NCBI RefSeq assembly: GCF_949628215.1
Contig: NC_134280.1
Coordinates: 50,742,621-50,806,620 of the forward strand
Reading direction: 5' to 3'
Source: Phalacrocorax aristotelis
Taxonomy: Eukaryota; Chordata; Aves; Suliformes; Phalacrocoracidae
Length of the DNA: 64,000 nt
Below are positions 29,001 through 43,200 of the stretch, piece by piece. The notes beneath the pieces are model-generated. The model searched no databases and had not been told where the DNA came from. It was given only the letters and a program-made list of their open reading frames with translations. Position 1 is the stretch's first letter, and the number at the start of each line of letters is the position of its first letter. A program made the position numbers and the translations under genes.

Positions 29001-32000
29001 ACAGACCCATGTCTCCCAGCTCTACACCCACCCAAAAGGCGGGGGGAATGAGGGGGACAAAAAAAGATATTTGCTCCCCACCACTCATGGACAGCACATG
29101 GACAATTTACATACAAGAACTCTGCAATGTTGGTATTTGCTCATTTACGCTGTACCTAGAAGGTGCTGGTGCCTCAGCTAACCCATCAACGCTTTGCACG
29201 CCATCCTTGCCCCAGCAATGGCAAGACAGATCCTGCAGCTTGCAGAGGATGGTGAGTCCAGCCCACCCGACTGTTTCATACAATTACTGCAAAACATGTC
29301 CTAATGTAGAGCAAGAGCATGGGGAATGATAGACAGCTCTAGGCATGACAGCCACCTGCATTAATATGTGCTAAAATCAATGTTCAGACAAGCTTGCTTC
29401 CTTTCCCAAAGGATCCACAATGCAAGCTCTTCACAGGGAGTGTGCGGACCCAGCCACTCATCACAGCTCGTGTAAATGCCACAGGAGATGGAGCCTGGCC
29501 AAAGGCCACAGGGAAAGCAGGGATTTACATATGGCCAAGCTTTGTTACAGAGTTGGGCAGCTGACCTAACGCCTAAGCTGACCTTACCAACACTATCTCA
29601 TTGCTCCCCATCACACTCTTTGCTCCTGAACACTTGAAGAGCAAGACTGCTCATCAATGCATGCACAGGTTTTGACACAGGGGTGACTGTTCCTCAATGC
29701 CACATGAACATCACCACCACCACATGGGCTGGTTCAAGGAACAGCCATCCCAAAGACAATGTTTCTGGCTCCTAAAAAACAGAGGTAGGCAAGAGAGAGT
29801 GGGGCTCCTGCCTGAGCAATTGTAACACACACCCCAAGTTTTGCATGCTCAGTTTGGGGACACACTGGATGAAGGTTTACAGCCTGTTTGTTGTTGTGAA
29901 AGCTTCTCCTGACATGAAGATTTCCACAGGAGGATCAACAAGAGTTTGTATTTCTCAGCAGCCAACGCAGAGCCATGACAGAGCTGACCACAAAATAACG
30001 GTGGGAAACACAAAAGCACAGCCTCCCAATCCCACGCTGAGCAGGAACAATGCTTCTTCCATCATCTGCAAGCTCTTCAAGATCTGAAAGCCTGACCCAG
30101 GTCGCTGTCTAGTGTTTTCCCTGCCTATCCAAGTTTATCACCTCTGCAGTACTCAACGGTTGCACCCCCCCAAAAGCCACACAGGGCTATCAAATAGCTG
30201 AGCGAGACAGTGAGGAGGAAAGCTGTTAGGAGCACTGTCTGGGAAGAGGAGGGCTGGGATCCGTGTGCCAAGCCAACAGCCCCAGTGTGGAGCTGGAGCT
30301 GCTGCTTCTGTATTTCCTGACCTCGTGGATTTTCTCCTGTAGTGAGAGGGCTCCTGGCTCCTGTTCAAAGCTGTCTAGGAAAGCCTCGCCGAGTGCTTCC
30401 GCCTGGCAGCAGCAGCTGCTCCCAGCCCAGTAGCCAGAACCACACAGCTCCAACAAACAAGAAACATCTGCCAGCCTTGTGCAGGAAGCCAGGAGAGCAA
30501 GTGCCCAGCCCCGCTGGGCACCAGCACCCTACCTTTATCTTGCAGGATGAGGGCATAGGCAAGGGCAGAAGGCACATCTTATCTTCTCCCCTGCCTGCTC
30601 ATGCCAGGCAACATGGAGGCTTTGCCTCTGGTAGTGAGGGCTGAGATGCTTGGTGCAAGCTTTAACAGGTCTAAGACCTAAAGCAGGTGTAGGCATCAGG
30701 GTTACAGGTGCTCCCAGAGACTCAGCTATGCCCCACAAAGAACAACCTAACATTCTTCACGATCCCTCTTCTCCAGCACAGAGCTTCTTCTGCAGGGGGA
30801 GAGGTGGTTTTGGGGACCTGACTGTGAAACCTCCAGAAACTCACTCAGCAGAAGCAGAGGTGAGGAACTCGAGGGGCTTGGCCCCTTCAGTACATCCCAT
30901 CACACCACCAAGTTTCAAGAAAAGCTTAGGTGTCAAGTGAAAGGGATTTGCAGTGGGTTTCCCCACTGGGAACACGTTCACCATGAGGGAGGCTCTGATA
31001 CTTTTCCAACAGAATCACTGAAGGAACTTCCTCTGTGTCCTCCCTTTCTTCCAGTTGCCTTGTTTCTCCCCTAGGACAGATACCAAGACAACCGAACAAG
31101 CCAACAGAAAGATTTTTTGTGCGGCACTGGCATACTGAGGCCAACCACAACAGAATTTTTACAACTGTTCGTTACTGAACATTTACCCTCTACTTGTCCA
31201 TTGGGAGTCTCTGCATTTAAAGGCATCAGAAGTCAGTTTCACCTCTGCAAACCTCTATGGACACATCTTAGATTGGGCACTTTTTCCTCCAAAAGCCCTG
31301 TCCACAGGAATCAAGGAGCCCTTAGATCACAAATGTCACAGTGCTTGATTTTATTTCTCTTCAGCAGAGATGTTCTGCAGGCAGAAGTGGTCTGCAGTCC
31401 TTTAGGAGAACAACTCTCATCTCAGCCTTTTACCGGCAGTCCACCATGCCCATAAGTCAGAAATCCTACTTAGTGATTTTAGAACACTGACAAGGCGAAC
31501 ATTGCTGCCTCACCCCAGTGACCGTCCAGGCACCTCCATTTGCTCATGCACAAGTCTGCCACCAGCGTCACAAAATACAGCCTCTGGAGGGACTGAAGGA
31601 ACCTCTACAGCAGTGTGAAATGCCACCTTTCGTTTTCACTCAAGGGTCAAAATGCTGATGTTCTCCATGACCTGCCCAGCCTGAAAGAGATTGGGAGAAC
31701 AAGGCTGGCAAGCTGATGCTCTGTTACAAATCACAGCCTAGCCAATGCTTCATTTTAATTTACTTATTCCTTTTTAAACTAACAAGTGGGCTACAAATCT
31801 AATCCAACGTGCTTGTTGGTTTCCTGGCTGTGTACCTGCAGATTCAGGCAACACAGCCCACAGATGGAAAAAAGAGAGAGGGATGCCAAAGATGGGATAA
31901 AATGATGGCCCTGCTTTGGAGAAAAGACTTGGAGATAATAAATGTCTTCTATTAGGGGAAAAAAGAAAAAACCCTAAGAGGAACAGAGTGGCTTCTTCCA

Positions 32001-35000
32001 TCCTCTGCCAGCTCTTCAAGATCTGAAGGAAGAGGCAGCCTGTCCCAAGAGACTGAGCACAAAAAAATATTGCTCCAGTGGAAAAAAAGAAAAGGGGTAA
32101 GGAATGACATCATGTAGGAGGCTCAAAACACAGGCACACATTCAGGGAGAAATCTCGGAGGAAGAATAGCAGAAAACTGCAGGCAGGTTTGAGGCACAGG
32201 CAGGTCTGCAAGAGAGGGATTGCCTCTCCACAGCATCCATAAACATGTCCCAGCAGCAAGATGCAAGCCATGGCTTTGCACAAGGTCTTGAACAGGCATG
32301 GGCAGGTCCTTGCATCAGGCCCAGTCTTCACGGTTTCCATCTGAAGCACCTCTGGCAACACAGTCCCTCTGCCAGAGAGTACCCAACCACAAAGGGCTTG
32401 TGAAGTACCTCCTTGTCTTCCCTCTCCAGAAGAGATGGAAGGACAAAGGAAAACAAGATAGTACCATCCTCACCAAAGCTGCTGCCTGTTTTCTGTTCCG
32501 TTGCTCCTACTTCAGCTGTCTGACACTTGACTTAAAGACAAAGCTGTGCAATCACCAGCTGTTAGCAGTAAGTGGGTCCGGCTACACTCTTCTGGCTTCC
32601 CCCCTCAAATAATAAATATTCTTAAAGTTCTTTGTTGCCAGCTTACTATAAGAAAAACAACTGGTAGGCAGCTATGCATAAACCACCCAAACCAGCAAAC
32701 AACCTACACAAGTCAGTAACGTAATAAACCCAAAGAACAAACCAGCTACTCAAGAGCTTTCCCTCTGGATGAAGGAACTGCCCCCCCAGCCAATACAGGC
32801 CACCAAAATTACTATACTCCAAAGAAAGATTAGCAGGCCCCTTATCTCAGGAGCTTATAAACTCAGTACTGCTTATGCCCATGTCTCCAGCATCATGAAT
32901 TATGGCATGGGGAGCAGCACGCTGGCAGGCAATGCTGGCAGGTGCTGAGACATGCTTGCAAATCACGGTGGGATCTTCACCTCCCACCACCACCACTCCA
33001 CCCTTCTCCCTGAAAGCAAGGAACTGTCCCACCATAGCCTCTGCAGAAGAACGAACCTTCCATGCTAACTTCCAAAGAAAGCAAGCATGCTGCTCTGCAG
33101 CTTACCAGCTGCCGGGAAAGGACTGAAGGAAACAGGCAAGCAAATGATATGTCCTACCCCACTGCTGAACACAGATCCTTAGAAAGTCACATGCAGATGG
33201 GAGAGACCACCTGGGCTAGCATCCAAGTCACTAGCTGAAAACACCAGTTGTCTGCATCTGGCAGGGAGAGCAGTTTGAAGAAATCAAAGACAGTTTTTAA
33301 ATTATGCCCGTGATTTATGACCTAACACAAGTGCTGTTTGAGATTCTAGATGAGCAAGAGTAGCCTGCGTAAGGAAAGAGGAGCCTGGAGTTTTGTCTGA
33401 ATGCCCGGTAAAGGCAGATGCGTGAAGGCATGAGCACACCACGAAGCAAGCTGGGACCACAGTGGACAATTAGATAAAAACTGAGTTATTATCTTGCAGT
33501 CAGGACTTAGGACCTAGTGTTGACTCTGCCAACACATGTGGGAAAGCAGTGGGGGGGAGGAAAAGCTCTCACTGCTGAGGTGCAGAAGACTGCAGACTGC
33601 CAGGGCTCCTCTGCTTTCATCTCCTCTCTAGCCTTCCAGGGCCGAGCAGGTGGTTCAGAGGCAGACGCTTCCCTGCCTGGACTGGCAGCTCTCCACCTCA
33701 CCCTTGAAGAGTGAATTCTCCCAAGCCTCCCAGCCTCTTTCAGAAAAACAAATTAAGAACATACTCCGTGCAACGGAGAGGCCAGGGTGGAGCTCAAGAG
33801 AAGAGGCAGCTTTTAGCCTTCCTTTGCATTAAAATCCCATCTACAAACATAAACGGGATGGGTGAACAGCAGCGTGATGTACCTTTAGCATACAAAGAGA
33901 TGGACAGGTACTCAGGAAAATTTAAAACAAGACCCACATTATAGACAATAACTGCTAAAATCTGTGGTAGGCAACCACGAAACCAGGCTCTGGGCAATCT
34001 CTTGACTTACTAGACTCAGTACCAAATTGTATTGATTTTCCCACAAGATATAAGGTGGAATGAAGTAGAGACTTGGACCAGACAAAAACATAGCACCAGT
34101 GTTAAGTGGATCTCTGTAATTACAGCTATTAACAGGGACAGAGAACATGAGGCTTTGGTGAAAATGCTGCCCAGTAATGGGGTGGGATTACAAGAGATGC
34201 TGTCTCCAGGCTGGTTTCCTAAGGTATCTGATGTTTTCTGCTTGGTCCTCTTGGTCACAAAAGGAGCAGCCCCAGGCAAGTTGCTGGGGAAAGACTCAAC
34301 CTCTCCTGGGACCTGCCATCATGCTATGGCAGGTTGCAGTCACCTGGCTCTCTGCTACACCAGCATGAGAAGGGACAAACTCAGATCTCACCACCGAGAT
34401 GCAAGAGGTGGAGCACCCAGTGCTAGAGCTGGGGGTGGTGACCATCCATGAACAAAAACACCATCCTCCTAGTTGTACAGACAGGCAAGGGGATGTAAAC
34501 AAGCCAAGGGACTGGCCCAAAGTCATCAATGGGTGGTAAAGCCAGGAACTAAATTCAGGCAACATGACTTCTCATTCAGCATCTTCACATGAGACAAAAA
34601 GCTCTCAGTAGAGGTTTTGGATGGGAAAGGTGCTGTCTCCTGCTGGGTCTTTGTGTCAGGCTGTCAGAACTGGCAGCTCCCCCTCAGCCTTGCTTCCCTG
34701 GGCAGAGATGGTTGGAGAGGTGGGGTACATCAAGCAGGAAAGCCCAGAGTGCTATAAGAGGCACCCTGTTCTCCAATTATCCTAATGAAATCACAACTGG
34801 GTCACAGACACAGGCGGCTGGCAGAGGGGCAGATGCTCTGATGCACAGATAAGCAATGGGAGATACAAGTAGGGCTGGGATCAGAGGGGCAGGCCGAGCA
34901 CCGCTGCTGTTTTCCCCACCTGAAGCACAGCTACAAGAAATGGGGAAGCCACTGGCATAAGGTGGCCTTGTACATCACTTAAGAAAAGGACCAGTCCCAA

Positions 35001-38000
35001 CCTGAGCACCAGAGATGCGTATCAAGCCAAAGAAACATACCCTATAGTCAAGCAATGCATTCCCCCTGTGAGATTTCCGTTCTCCTCTCCCTCCCCATCC
35101 TTCCCTGTTCCTCCCAAACAACTGCTGACAGGGAAAAATTACGAATCTGGTTTCAGGAAATGCATCCAAGCCATTTTCAGTGAGAAGAATTTGCAATGGA
35201 AATAGGTCTGGCTGTTCAGCTTCCTGCTTGCTTTAAATCCTAACACATATGTATTTTCACAGCAAATAAATGGATAAGGAAACAGGGCATTTGCAGCTGG
35301 GAAGTTCCAAGAATATTTTTGATAATGCTTTTAGTTTTTTAATTTTTTTCTTTTAACATTTAACAGACTTTTAAAAAGGCCAGGTTTTGGAGCAAAATAA
35401 TATTACAATAGTAATTACAAGTGAGCTCTGCTCTCCAGGAATGAAATGGTGCACATAGCACATGTCCTATTGCACTACAGCTCCTGCAGCAGAAACATCC
35501 AGATAGCAAGCCAGTGGCACTGCAATTGGGTGAGAAGAGGCAGAAGCTGTTGGCCAGAGCAGAAAAGCAGACAAGGGAGTATCTTGGGACAGCAGGAGCA
35601 CCGTCTGCTCCTGCTTATGTGGCACTCACCCTCTGGATGGCTAACGGCAGAGAAATAGGGTCCTCTTGTCTGGGGACGGCTCAAGTCCCCTTAGAAGAAG
35701 AAACAGAGGAGGAGTGAGAGCGATCCCTCTGCAGGGGCAGCCAGCTCTGGCCGGGTTGGACTCAGACAGGCGTATCTTGGGGTGCCCTTTGGTTAGTACC
35801 CAACTTGGCTCCAGCAGCTTCCCTGCACAGCACCTAAGATCTGGTACTGGAAGGGAAAAAGCAGCGTCAACCCCCATCCATCCTCTCACATGTGGTGTAT
35901 CACAGGTCACTTATCATATCCTCTGAAGTTTTATCTTTTCCAGGGAAAAGTGGTACAGCATCTTTTCTTCCCCCCTCATTTTTCCAAGACAGGGGGTAGA
36001 GCAGCACAAGTACAATAGTGTCATCTCTGCAGGCTAGTTGTCGGTGAGGGACAGTCCATCTTGGGATGAGGGAAGAAGACTGAGTTTCCTTCTTGCCTTT
36101 CCATTCCCAATGGGACACAGATAAAAAGCTGCTCATACAGTTCGTTCAAAGACAGAGCTCAAAGGAACAGCTTGAGTGACCCCAAACAGCCAAAATCAGA
36201 TACTTCCAGAGTGCCTTCTTTATTAGCAAGCCATTTAATTTATGAGATCAAATATAACGATCATCCTCCTGCATTCATTTAGCCCTTGCAGTGCCTTTGC
36301 AGGCACACCCCCTTATTTATTAGCAGAGCAGGGATGAAGGGGAAGAAGGTACCACAGCAAAAAGCAAACCTGCAAGGCTTGCTTTAGCAAATCTGGGAGA
36401 AGAGCTGGGGAAAATTAGAAAAGCAAGTGACGGGGCATCTAGGGAGCCAATGACAAGGAGGCAGCGCAAAGAGGAGATAAAAGGAAGCTAACAGGCACTG
36501 CTGCTGGGACCCCATCCCTGCTCGCCTTCTCACCGGGACACATTATTAGCAGGGTGACACAATACTGTCACAAGCATGAATATGCACCAGTCATTATGCA
36601 GCACATATTCAGGAGCATGCTACTGATTTACAGACCCAGCAGCTGCAGCACCAGCCAGCTGCAACCTAGAAGGATGGGGACACTGAGCATGGCTAGCAGA
36701 GAGGTCTGGAGAAGACCTCCAACCCCAGCCCTTCAACAGCCAAGGGGAATGAATTCATCACAACAAGGTCTGAGGCCAGGCATAGCCAACTAATGCATTG
36801 TGTGTGCAATACTGAGCAACCATCACACACCACTGACAGAAACAGAGAGGTCCAAAAGTTCAGGCGCGAGATTTAAGTTTGGGTCAGTAGACTTTGTTAA
36901 GTTTGGGTCCTGGATTACGCAAACCTCACTTTGCTGCTTGTGGTAAGTCTCAGCCATAATAGGCTTGTTAATGTGATGCTCATGTCCCTCCCTTCTGCAG
37001 CAGTCTGGATTTTAAAAAAATCCAAGCAATATTGCTGTGGGTGGGTTATTTAAATGCATCACTGCCACAGCACAGACCTGCTGCGAAAAAGACTGAAGAT
37101 GTACTGATTACAGCTCTCCACACTGAAAAAGGAGAAATCTCCCTCTTTTGGATGTGGAGCAACAAATGGACACTGCACAGGGACCCATCCTTGCAAGCAT
37201 CACAGCATAGATGCAAGACATACTCCTTCAACTCCAGGTAACCTCCACACAGGTTCATATATCCCATCCCACAAGAACACATGGCGTAGCACATCAAGGA
37301 AATAGTAACTCCACCCTGCAATGAGGAACCCACAACAATTGACTCGTTGATGGTCACACAGAAAACTTATGGTAAAGCTGGGGATTTCTGCTCCCCTATA
37401 TTTGAGCTTTTGCCACAAGACTGTACTTCTCATCAATGGCTGTGGTTGATTACGCAGGAGACAGGAGCACAATGCCTACTCTGTCACCTCCATCACGGTC
37501 TCCAGCATCTGCTGGCAGACCTGCACAATCAGCAAAAGCAGGGGGGGGTTTCCTTCCAGAGTTTCCTTGGGAGCCCACAGCAACGAGGACACATGCAGGA
37601 TTTGGGTGGGCTCGCAGCCAGCATCCACAGGCATATTAGGGCTGAAAAGAAACCACAGAAAAGCAAGACACCAAGCCTGTGTGACATGTGGCTCCACCTC
37701 AACAATGAAGCCTGACAAGCTGATTAACAAATAGGCAAACCCTCTGAGAGCAGCAGAGCAGTTGAGGTCCCTCTGATAATGCCTAAATGTTAGGTGTACC
37801 TATGCCTTCTTGAAATCCCTCAGCTGATCCCCACTCCCTCAAGACATCCCTGCTAGAAGCAATAAGTAGATCCAGACCTGGCCTTGGTGCTGCACTTGAT
37901 GTGGCCACCAAGCTCCAGAGACCCTGCCCTACCTCTTTAACTCAACTTAGGTGTTCCACCACACAGATCAACAACTGATGGAGAAAAGGGCAACACAAGG

Positions 38001-38630
38001 CTCTGATCCTCATTTGGACCAGCATGACAGCACTAGCAAGTGCTCCCTGCAGTCACATTAACAAGATTTGCTTGTTTGAAAGAGGTACGGACAGGAAGCA
38101 TAGCATGCCCTGAGCTTCAGGGATGACAGCTCACTGGGGAAAAACAGCCAGAATGTTCATGAAGTGAACAGACAAAGATGCAAGGGAGCTTGGACATGAG
38201 CTCCCAACTGCAAAGAGAAAGAAGAAAACCTTCAAGTCTTTAGAGTCAGAATGTCTTTAGTAGGAGAAGTCAGCGAGAGACCAGCACCTGCCCACAGTTG
38301 GTACCACCCTTGCAGGCACCTGGAGACCAGAGATAGCTGGTGCTTAAAACACCCACAGACAAGATTTCTCCCTGTTCTTCAGCACCTGGTTTCTCCTGAG
38401 AGTACACAGAGAAAGAGACTATGCAAAGTAAAGTCCAAAACATCTGCAGCATGAGCTTGAAGAGTCACAGCTTGGGGAAAGTAAAACATGGGCCCACAGG
38501 TGCCTAACTACATAAAGTATCATTTTGTCAGGCATGGCAATGCACCTCCATCACAGATAAACCTTTGCACAGCCAACTCCCCAGGCAAACCCCATGCAGC
38601 AGTAAGAAAAGTCATGCACATGGGAAAATA

Positions 38631-38754
38631 GGGGGGGCGGGGAGGAAAGAGGATGGGGAGAGAAAAAAAGAGAGGGGGAGAAAAGAGAGGGGAAGATAGA
38701 GGGTGAAAAGGGGGTGGGGGAAGAGGGAGGGAAAGGACAGGGGGAAAAGGAGAC
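38631..38754. repeat. Polypurine tract, about 124 bp
   Basis: G and A with only about six interruptions, in GGGGAGAGAAA-like units. The minus strand is polypyrimidine. It is asymmetric simple sequence that can form triplex or G-rich structures in vitro. Confidence 0.88.
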
Positions 38755-40185
38755 TTTTGAACTCTGAACTGTAATGCACTGTGATTACTGCAATGTAACT
38801 TCATTAGGGCAGTGGAAGCAACAGCCAGACATGAAAGATGTTGTAGGGGATTCTCACACAGCCCAAAACCTTCATTTGCTCTTTCCAGTGGAAACCATCT
38901 TTGGTCCCAGAGCAGGGTCTCATGCTGCCAGATGTTCTACAAAGAAGGGGCCTCCTACACCAAAGTTTCCACTTTGGAGAATTTCTTTCTTTTTAACTCT
39001 GGTTGTCCCTACTGTCCATACAACACTCAAATCCTTATTTTCTGAAGGCGCTGACTTCCCTAACAACTTGCAGCAATGAGGTCCCCAAGCTATAAACATC
39101 ACTTCTTTTTACCAGGCTTGTGTATACGGCTTCCTATTTTCTTTCCCAGTGTCCAGCCATCTCCCACTAGCCTCTCAGGCTCTCTGGTCCCGCTGCCCAA
39201 GCACAACTCTGTGCCTAAGCACAACAGTGGGGAAACATACAGTGCAGAGATGTTCATTGGCATTCACTGGATTTATTCTGGGTCTTTATAAGACTCGTGC
39301 AAACAGTTCTGTATTTGGTCTGAAAAAAACATAACCACAAAAGACAAACTTAGAACTTCAAAGCTGACTTCTCCTGACAGGCCTAAGGCACTGCACATGT
39401 GTAGTATGGATAAGGTGTAAGATTATTTTTTTTTTTTAGTTTCCCAAAGGAAGGGAGCGGACAGCCCAAGTTGAAGAGTCAGAACCAAATGCATGAGTCC
39501 CAAAACTGAGATCTGACCTTGAAGGATCACCTTAAGGAAAGGGTAAAAAATAGCATCCCTGCAGTGAAACCACTAAAGCCAAGACAGTCAACACTGGTTG
39601 AGGATCTCACTTGGTCTATTTTAATTTTCAACCTTAGCCCCATTACAGTATTTATCCCTCTCAGCATCTTGAGACAGTAGCAAGGTAGACTGACATTTCC
39701 TGGGAAAGGAAGGGTTAAAAATACACCTTCATTCAGCCAGGGAGGCAGAGAGTGCCTGTAGAGCAGCTATAAAAGTCAGCAACCATAAAACAGAAAGAGG
39801 AAAGAGGCAACTGAGTTGTTTCCTCCTCCCTGGAGATCTGGCTGCTATGAGGAATTGCACGTGGTGCTAGTGGGCCCTGGCACAGAGAACGTGCTCCTGA
39901 GATCAGCAACAGAGTGTCTTCCCAGGACCCTCTCCCTAAGAGAGGAAAGAAGAAAGCATCCCCTCCTTTACCCTACCACTGACTCCTAAGGACATGCAGA
40001 GACTCCCTACAGTGTTTCTTCAAGGGTGGGGTGACAAAAATAAGCCTGCATGGGTTATACAGCAGTCTCTGGGTTCATCCATCCTAGTGGAGGTGCAGGT
40101 GTCTGTTAGACAATGCCTGGGGACCACAGCAGAGGAACTGCTACAGCAAAGATCAAGCTGACTCATGGTCCTTTGGCTTTGGTTT

Positions 40186-40207
40186 AAAAAATAAATAAAT
40201 AAATAAA
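40186..40207. repeat. (AAAT)n microsatellite
   Basis: About four to five ATAA/AAAT units preceded by a short A run. Confidence 0.85.
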
Positions 40208-43200
40208 GCAAAACAAAACCTGAACCTCCCTTCAGCCCACTGGGAAAAATCCAGGCATCTGCCTTCAATCCCCCAGCGTATAATAATACAATTCATTATT
40301 ACAAGTAAAAATTATTATATTTTCTATATGCTATTAGACTGGGGGTGGGGGTTGGGAAGATGTGTTACATGACCTACATCACTCTGCAAATCACTGAATG
40401 TTGCGAGCATTTCATGCTATCACCCTTTGCCATCACCCCCCAGCAAACTGGTCCTGACCTTTTATTCTATTGGTTACCACTGTGTTCAGCATCTGCCCCC
40501 ACAACCGAATGAGAACTGAAGCTCTGATACTTAAGCCATGCTTTCTGGAAGGGGGGGTGAAAACTGGACCTCAGGACACCAAAACCCTCATACAACTATC
40601 TTTTGGGCTACTGCAAATACCACTAAAGGTGCTCCAGGAAGGGCTGGTGGGACATAGAGATGGGACATGCACCAAAAGACCACAATGTACGTGCTTGCTC
40701 AGACTGGTGGCTGCACCCTTTTTCACACCTTCAGGCTTTTTTTGGTCTGCTACTATAAATATGAATTGCATCAGCTATAAAGTCGCTGTTCAAGGGGTAG
40801 GAGTCTGGTCTTACGTGTGGTCTGGGGTTCCTCTCCAATTCTGCTCACCCACACCCACAAAATTTGTCCACAGTGCCTTTGCTGACCATTCAAGACTGCA
40901 AGAGTATTTGCCTAACGCTGTCTCAAGGCTGTTTGGGTTTTTTTTTATTTCTTCCCCCCTCAGCGGTTAGGAAAAAGCAAGCAAGAAAATGGACAGGTGA
41001 CACAAACCAGCACTGTTAAAAGATGATCCAGACTAATCAGATGATGCAAACTTCCTAGCTCTTGTCACGACACGATCTGTCTTGTGAGCTTTGATTTGGA
41101 CTCAGAAATTACTCATAAGATATGGAAATGATCCCCCCTGAGGAAAGAGTCACTAGGAACAACTACAGAAAGTACAAGCAGCTCATTCAGAGTTTTGGTG
41201 GTGTTTTTTTTTTTCTCTTAAAGGGAGCAGAGAACCAAACTATCTGCAGTCAGGGGCTCTATTTTATGAGTCCATTTCTCCTCAAATCCTCAGTAGGATG
41301 AAATTGTCCTTCCTTAGAAAGCTAAATTCAGACATTAAGCTTGAACTCTGAATTTTTACAGTCTTGCCACTATTTTGAAATCTCAGACGTGATCACATGC
41401 TTTCGCAGGAGCCTGGAGGAGGGACAAGCCACTGGTGAGATTTTTAAGAAGGGTGATGTGCTTGTAAAGCCTCCCTGCTTCATCTGACAGCAGCAGAGCT
41501 TACCAGTGCTGTTTTTTAGGGCTCCTAAGGCACGCACAGCAGTTTCTCAGTCTTGGACATCATTCACGCCAATCTAGAAATAAACCGCAGCTTCATTTAC
41601 CCCTTAAATCCTCTTATTTTCAGAAAGCAACTCCCTGAGGACAATGTGCGTCCCTACAACGAACCTTCAAGGCCACGGCATAGTGTAGTGGGTATGGTTC
41701 CTAAATAGCTCTCATTGTTCCCGAACAGGAACGTCAACTGAAAAAACCGAAATTTTAAAAAAATTAATCAAATGTTTGTGAAAAGCACTAAAAACAGAGA
41801 AAGCCCATTTAAAACTACTAGCTTGCGTGTCAAACCAGCCAACTTTAGCCTGAAACACTACTTAAGCAAAAAGAGATGCTGCAGTGTTTTGTAGAGAGTG
41901 GGTATATTATCACAAGAGGAAAATTCATACTCTAACAGTAAGGAAAGTATTGACCTTTGAAAGCCGGAGTTTGTCAATGTACCCTCACAATCCATCCTTA
42001 AAAACTTGGGTTAAAGGTCATCTCATTCTAAATTTATTCTCTCCATCGGAGGCTGATTAGGGTCTAGGATCAGGAGTCAAACGCCTACTGATAACAAATA
42101 TTTTATTACCTCATATAATGATTTTTGCCTTTCACCTGCACAGTTAAGATAGGACAGAGAGACTGTAAGACCTGCACTGAACAAGAGTGTACTTGAAGTT
42201 AATATTTCTTACCCAAGCTTAAAATAACAGTCAAAACCCTGATTACATTCAAGAATTCATGTATTTGGCCTTTCCTCCCACCACTCAGGCCCCCCGCCCC
42301 CCACAAAAGGCATGGCCGCAAGGTCTGAAGACACCGATGTGACCAGCCGAGACCACTGTGAAACACACAGCTGATGGCCCAGGTTGAGTTTTATAGGGTG
42401 ACAACCCCTCTATGCCATGTTAAGCAAGTGCTTCTTTTATTCTACAGCATCAAAGGAATCGCTGCTCTTGAAGAGCACAAAAAAAAAAAAAAGCAAGTTC
42501 AGAGAGTACTCTGGAAAGCACAATGAACCACAGACTTCATGAGGCTTACTCAGAAGTTTTGCTGCTGTACCTAAAGATGAAGTGTGCTCTCCAGGTCTAA
42601 ACTAGATACCTTTTTTTGAACCTGTACTAAAATGGAGGGAAATTACCCTCTAAAGGAGCCAATTTTCATCCAGTAGCTCAGGAGATAACATGCATTAATA
42701 TCTCCGTGAGCTCTGTTGGTGCCTGGCACAGCTGTGACAAGCACACTTCATACAGCCTTCTTGAGATAGCTGTACAAGGTGGAGAAAAGGTATTTATTTG
42801 CAACGCACCAGGTTCAGATTCCTTTGACAGCATCCCATGGTATGAACTTTGCTGCTCTTGTATGATCTGGGCAACGATACAAAGGAGCAAGTCGGGTCTA
42901 GCATCTCGCAGCCACTGCCGAGCAAGTGTGAGAATGCACCAGAGAAGAACCACCATGCCGTTCAGCTGGGCTAGCATCCACTTCGACTAGACCGAGCTCA
43001 CAGGCTGGGTACCCACAGCACTAGACACTGTCTGTGCCTTGCCCACAGCAGCTACCATGCCAGCAGACAAAAGCTCCCACAATCTCTCCGAAGCGGAATT
43101 TGCAGTGACATGTTGCTTCTTAAGGGAAAAAAACCACAATGTGCTCGTTTCAAAGTAGCCAGCTGGTAAGGAACAGCAACAGGGAGAAGGGGGCGGGGGG

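Noticed and set aside
34032..34451. 139-codon plus-strand open frame in HRAS intron 1
   Set aside because: No recognisable domain or plausible splice context; its length is expected by chance over 32 kb.
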